This document shows positions 60,660-64,000 of a stretch of DNA of 64,000 bases, piece by piece (position 1 is the first letter of the stretch; each line of letters opens with the position of its first letter). The translations under genes and the position numbers were made by a program. Source of the stretch: Bacillus sp. AZ43 (lineage in GTDB: Bacteria > Actinomycetota > Actinomycetes > Mycobacteriales > Geodermatophilaceae). The stretch is taken from assembly GCA_004570425.1 (NCBI GenBank), contig SPQJ01000016.1, positions 18,397 through 82,396 on the forward strand, given 5' to 3'. Below the pieces are notes generated by a model that saw nothing but the letters and a program-made list of their open reading frames with translations, ran no database searches and had not been told where the DNA came from.

Positions 60660-62979
60660 CCGAGCCGGGGCGCGGCCGGACGGCGACGAGGGCGATGTCG
60701 TCCTCGGCGTCGCCGGCGCCCATCCGCCGCAGCAGCGCGTCGGACAGCTCCTCGACGGGCCGGTCCCGCAGGTCGGCCAGCGCCGCGCCGAGCAGGGCGA
60801 CGCCGTCGTCGAAGACCTGGTCGCGCCGCTCGACGAGGCCGTCGGTGTAGAGCAGCAGCGTGCTCCCGGGCGGGATGGGGGTGACCTGCTCGGACCGGAC
60901 GGCCCGGGCATCGACGCCCAGGAGCAGTCCGGCCCGCTCGGCGGCCAGCGGCCGGGTCCCGCCGTCCGGGCCGACGAGCAGCGGCGGCAGGTGACCGGCA
61001 CTGGCCCAGCGCAGCGTGGCGGCGTCCCCTGGCTGCAGCCGGCCGACGAGCACGGTGGCCATGGCGCGCAGGCCGAGCCCCTCGACGGCGGCGTCCAGCT
61101 TGGCCAGCACCCGGGCCGGCCCGTCGGCGCTGTCGTAGGCGATGCCGCGGAGCAGCCCGCGCAGCTGGGCCATGGTGGCCGCGGCCTCGGTGTCGTGGCC
61201 GACCACGTCGCCGATGACGAGCACGGTGGAGCCGTCGGGCTGGGCGAAGACGTCGTACCAGTCGCCGCCCACCTGGGCCTCGCGCGTGGCGGGCACGTAG
61301 CGGACCGCCACCTGCAGGTCGTCGGGCTCCGGCGGGTCCGACAGCAGGCTCCGCTGCAGCGTCTCGGCCGCGCGGACGATGCTGCGCGACCGGGCGTACA
61401 GGGCCTCCAGCAGGTGGGTGCGCAGCTCGCCGGCGCCGGCCACCTCCTGCTCGGTCCACGGCTCGGACCGGCCGCGCACCGTCTCCCGCCACCGGTCGAA
61501 CGACTTGCGGGGGCTGAGCCGGATCTCGTCGCCCTCGCGCTCGGCGATCGCCTTGTTGTGCGGGTCGCCGCCCCAGTCGATGTCGCGCACCGCCTCGCCG
61601 CGGGACCAGAGGACGTACTGCCCCTCGGGCAACGGCAGCACCAGCACCCCGCACGCCAGGTCGACCGGCACGTCCGGTGAGTGGCCGTCGCGCGGCAGCG
61701 AGTCCGTGGCGACGACGTCGTCCCCCCGGCCGGCCGCCCACGCCGCGACGGCGTCCGCGACGGCCGCCGGTAGGGCCGCGCCCCGGCTGCCGGTGTGCTG
61801 CTGCAGCCGGACCACCACGCCGTCGGCGGGCACCAGGTCGAGCAGGTCGGGGGACCTGAGCAGCGTCTCGGCCAGCGGTCGGTCCTCGTCGAGCGTGGCC
61901 GCCGTCAGCCACGCGAGGGTCGAGCGCACCTGCAGGGCCCGCTCGAGCTCGTCCTCCTCGGCGCGGTCGACCAGGCGCAGCGACAGCGTGGAGCCGAGGA
62001 ACTCCGCCGCCGCGCGGGTGGCGTAGGGCGGGGCGTGCGGCCCGCTGTAGTGGTGGCAGGCGATGAGCCCCCACAGCGTGTCGTCGCGCAGCAGCGAGAT
62101 CGACATCGAGGCACGCACGCCCATGTTCTTCAGGTACTCGACGTGGATCGGCGAGACGCTGCGCAGCGTCGAGTAGGTGAGGTCGAGCGGTGCGCCGGTG
62201 GTCGGGTGGGCGGTCGGCTGCAGCGGGGAGGGCGTGTAGTCGACGTCCGAGATGAGCCGGATCCAGTTCTTCTCGTACAGCGCCCGCGCCTGGGCCGGGA
62301 TGTCCGACGCGGGGTAGTGCAGCCCCAGGAACGAGTTCAGTTCGGGCGTCTTCGCCTCGGCGACGACCTCGCCGTTGTAGTCGGCGTCGTACCGGTAGAC
62401 CATCACGCGGTCGAACCCGGTGAGGGTGCGCACCGCCTGGGCGGTGATGTCGTAGAGCTCCTGCAGCGACGACGCCCGGTTGAGCTCGCCGACCGTGCCC
62501 CGGACCGCCTGGTACGTGTTCGGGAACGAGAAGGGGCGGGGGCCGCGGGCCGGCTCCAGTTCCACGACGAGACCGACGGCCGGCGGCTCGCCGTCGCCCC
62601 GCGGTGCGCCGCCCGGGAGCACGGCGCGGTGCAGCAGGGCGTCGACCGGCACCCGGCTGCCGTCGACGTCGAGGGTGATCTCGACGGGGTTGCGCTCCCG
62701 CAGGTCGCCGAAGGCGCTCGCGGAGCGGACGACCGCGCCGGCGGCGGGGCCCAGCACCTCGCTCAGCGGCCGGCCCAGCGCGTCGGCCCAGGCGACCCCG
62801 GTGAGGTCGACGAGGTTCTCCGACGCCTGCTGCACGACGTACTCGGCGTCGCTGACCGCGAGCAGCGCCCCGCGCGGCTGGATGCTGCCCGGGACGTGGA
62901 TCGGTTCGCGCTCGCAGTTGCTCAGGTCGACGGGCGCGCCGGGCGGGAGGAAGTCGACGTCCTGACCGGTGTCGGTCAC
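60634..62979 (-). CDS. bphP: Bacteriophytochrome with SpoIIE phosphatase output
   Basis: 781 residues. PAS2 domain about 20-135 with the biliverdin Cys C22 (SNCEREPIHVPG). GAF about 150-320 with Y195, PASDIP at 223-228 (D226), H279 in SVSPIHVEYLKNMGV and H309 in ACHHYSG. PHY about 330-520 with SPRKSFDRW (PRxSF tongue). PP2C-type SpoIIE domain about 565-770 (REAQVGGDWYDVF, VIGDVVGHDTEAAATMAQLRG, LLLYTDGLVERRD). All chromophore residues are present, except that the His of SIQPHG is Arg36. Red/far-red light would control dephosphorylation of a STAS-type protein and so a sigma factor. GTG overlaps the heme oxygenase stop. Confidence 0.93.
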   Translation of the reverse strand: MTDTGQDVDFLPPGAPVDLSNCEREPIHVPGSIQPRGALLAVSDAEYVVQQASENLVDLTGVAWADALGRPLSEVLGPAAGAVVRSASAFGDLRERNPVEITLDVDGSRVPVDALLHRAVLPGGAPRGDGEPPAVGLVVELEPARGPRPFSFPNTYQAVRGTVGELNRASSLQELYDITAQAVRTLTGFDRVMVYRYDADYNGEVVAEAKTPELNSFLGLHYPASDIPAQARALYEKNWIRLISDVDYTPSPLQPTAHPTTGAPLDLTYSTLRSVSPIHVEYLKNMGVRASMSISLLRDDTLWGLIACHHYSGPHAPPYATRAAAEFLGSTLSLRLVDRAEEDELERALQVRSTLAWLTAATLDEDRPLAETLLRSPDLLDLVPADGVVVRLQQHTGSRGAALPAAVADAVAAWAAGRGDDVVATDSLPRDGHSPDVPVDLACGVLVLPLPEGQYVLWSRGEAVRDIDWGGDPHNKAIAEREGDEIRLSPRKSFDRWRETVRGRSEPWTEQEVAGAGELRTHLLEALYARSRSIVRAAETLQRSLLSDPPEPDDLQVAVRYVPATREAQVGGDWYDVFAQPDGSTVLVIGDVVGHDTEAAATMAQLRGLLRGIAYDSADGPARVLAKLDAAVEGLGLRAMATVLVGRLQPGDAATLRWASAGHLPPLLVGPDGGTRPLAAERAGLLLGVDARAVRSEQVTPIPPGSTLLLYTDGLVERRDQVFDDGVALLGAALADLRDRPVEELSDALLRRMGAGDAEDDIALVAVRPRPGSVSPPARGR

Positions 62980-63602
62980 GCGGGCACGGCCTGGACCGGG
63001 GCGACCGGACGGCACCACTCGGCCAGGGCGTGGAACGTCTCGCGGGCGGCGCGGACCATGGCGTCCGGGTCCCCTCCGGCGGTGACGCGTGCGCGGGCCG
63101 CCCGCCGGAACGCCGCCCACATCGCGCCGGTCTCGCCGCCGTACGGGGAGAACGCGCGGATGCGGACGTCGGCCAGCTGCGGCAGCGACGACAGGTGGCG
63201 GTCGATGAAGGTGCCGCCGAGCGTGGAACCCTCGAGCACGTAGAGCCGGCCGAGGGCCTCGTCGGTGTCGGCGGGCTCCGGCAGCTCCGGCGCCTCGGCC
63301 GCCGGGCCGGCGTCGAGGGCGCGCAGGTCGGCGGCGAACAGCGCGGCCCGGCGGCGCCGGGACCAGTCCAGCCCCTCCGCGTCCGCGGGGTGCGCGGCGG
63401 CCCACGCGTCCAGGCCAAGCTCGGCGGCGCGCCAGAACCCGTGCATGCGGGTGAGGACCGCGGCCAGCCGGGCGCGGTCCAGGCCGGTGTCGAGCAGGTC
63501 GAGCGTGCGCTCGACGTCCTCGTGCTCGGCGGCCGTCCCGGTGCGGAGCCTGCGCAGGACGTCGTCGTCGCCGCTCTGCGCGGTCAGGTCCTCCGGTGGC
63601 AT
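62976..63602 (-). CDS. bphO: Biliverdin-producing heme oxygenase
   Basis: 208 residues. LRTGTAAEHEDVER has the proximal heme His, and EALGRLYVLEGSTLGGTFI the distal helix Gly-rich motif (GSTLGG) of bacterial BphO. Opens heme to biliverdin, CO and iron. Four-base overlap with the downstream phytochrome gene, so the chromophore is made with its apoprotein. ATG at 63602. Confidence 0.94.
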   Translation of the reverse strand: MPPEDLTAQSGDDDVLRRLRTGTAAEHEDVERTLDLLDTGLDRARLAAVLTRMHGFWRAAELGLDAWAAAHPADAEGLDWSRRRRAALFAADLRALDAGPAAEAPELPEPADTDEALGRLYVLEGSTLGGTFIDRHLSSLPQLADVRIRAFSPYGGETGAMWAAFRRAARARVTAGGDPDAMVRAARETFHALAEWCRPVAPVQAVPA

Positions 63603-63645
63603 CGCCCCCGAGGGTAGGTGACCCGCGCGGGTCGCGCGGGGTCGG

Positions 63646-64000
63646 TCAGGGGAGCGCCGCGAGGCGGGCCGCGCGCAGCGAGGCGTGCAGCAGGAGCCGG
63701 TCCCCGCCGTCGGCCAGGTCGAGGCCGGTGAGCGCCTCGATGCGGGACAGCCGGTAGTACAGCGTCTGCCGGTGGATGTTCAGGGCGGCCGCCGCCCGGG
63801 ACGCGCCGCCGGCGGCGTCGAGGAAGGTCTCGGCGGTCGCGGTGAGCACGTCGTCCGCCAGCAGCGGTGCCACGGCCGGGTCGGGCCCCGGCAGCGCGGC
63901 GACCGCCCGCCAGGCGCCCAGCTCCGCCCAGTGGGCCACGGGGGAGAGGGCGGGATCGGCCGTCGCGACCCGCGCGGCCGCCCGGGCCTGGGCCCACTGG
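63646..64000 (-). CDS. PucR family transcriptional regulator, C-terminal part
   Basis: The last 117 residues are visible; the gene runs past the right edge. [51 protein letters not shown] is the HTH_30 domain of PucR/CdaR regulators, followed by a short tail. Such proteins usually have an N-terminal sensing domain and control purine, phenylacetate or amino acid pathways. It is upstream of bphO on the same strand, with 43 bases between, so it may be co-transcribed with the light operon or regulate it. Confidence 0.85.
   Translation of the reverse strand, partial: QWAQARAAARVATADPALSPVAHWAELGAWRAVAALPGPDPAVAPLLADDVLTATAETFLDAAGGASRAAAALNIHRQTLYYRLSRIEALTGLDLADGGDRLLLHASLRAARLAALP

Overview
This 64 kb window is chromosomal DNA from a very GC-rich actinobacterium. 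Start codons are often GTG, third codon positions are almost always G or C, and many genes start 6-8 bases after a TANNNT element, which is the leaderless promoter style of Actinobacteria. The gene set (mec-cysO-cysM, F420-type oxidoreductase, ClpS-DUF2017, bacteriophytochrome, many SpoIIE/STAS/EAL signalling parts) and its composition suggest a soil or rock actinomycete, most likely Geodermatophilaceae. The family assignment is inference. I count about 69 protein genes, one tRNA, one pseudogene and one small genomic island.

Layout. 1-3664: envelope stress pair (holin-family and LEA-like proteins) and a SIMPL, Zn-peptidase, enoyl-CoA hydratase operon. 3781-8169: a YgiB/YgiC-like pair, an F420-type reductase, an AlkZ-like HTH_42 protein, a methyltransferase and small proteins. 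8200-16469: a DosR-like box before a 69-residue protein, an ABC-F ATPase, a PLP enzyme, an aldonolactone oxidase, an MFS exporter and a Zn alcohol dehydrogenase. 16758-18464: an M23 peptidase with a long Lys/Ala pentapeptide tail. 18584-25799: CDF metal exporter, caa3 assembly protein, DHA2 exporter, phosphoesterase, RlmA-like methylase, GlsB-like protein and ctaD. 25904-36899: serB, pncA, pncB, then a block whose order matches M. tuberculosis Rv1330c-Rv1341 (pncB, clpS, DUF2017, mec, cysO, cysM, metallo-beta-lactamase, rph, rdgB), here interrupted by a LigD-type polymerase, a DUF4262 gene, bcp and a YjbQ gene. 36903-42136: methyltransferase, cupin, DUF6929, a two-TM GGDEF-EAL protein and a membrane protein.

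42148-46084: a 3.9 kb island inserted into the 3' half of tRNA-Leu(UAG), flanked by a 51 bp direct repeat with one mismatch. It has lower GC and carries no integrase. It holds an HNH-like zinc protein, two small genes and an overlapping pair encoding a DUF5343 protein and a HEPN-like protein with an R-x4-H motif. Paired CGTTGGGT direct repeats with the same 12 bp period sit near both ends and look like integrase arm sites. This island is the best candidate for an undescribed, possibly anti-phage, system.

46175-60659: DUF3618, TetR, degenerate EAL protein, metabolic enzymes, an ArsR-like regulator plus MFS exporter under a 36 bp palindromic operator, a helix-hairpin-helix protein, a cupin pseudogene, a transporter-hydrolase pair, idi, a polysaccharide deacetylase and an SDR. 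60634-63602: a light-sensing operon of heme oxygenase and a bacteriophytochrome whose output domain is a SpoIIE phosphatase. The window ends inside a PucR-type regulator.

Three copies of a GC-rich intergenic palindrome (19504, 30221, 32174) share a core and show compensatory stem changes.
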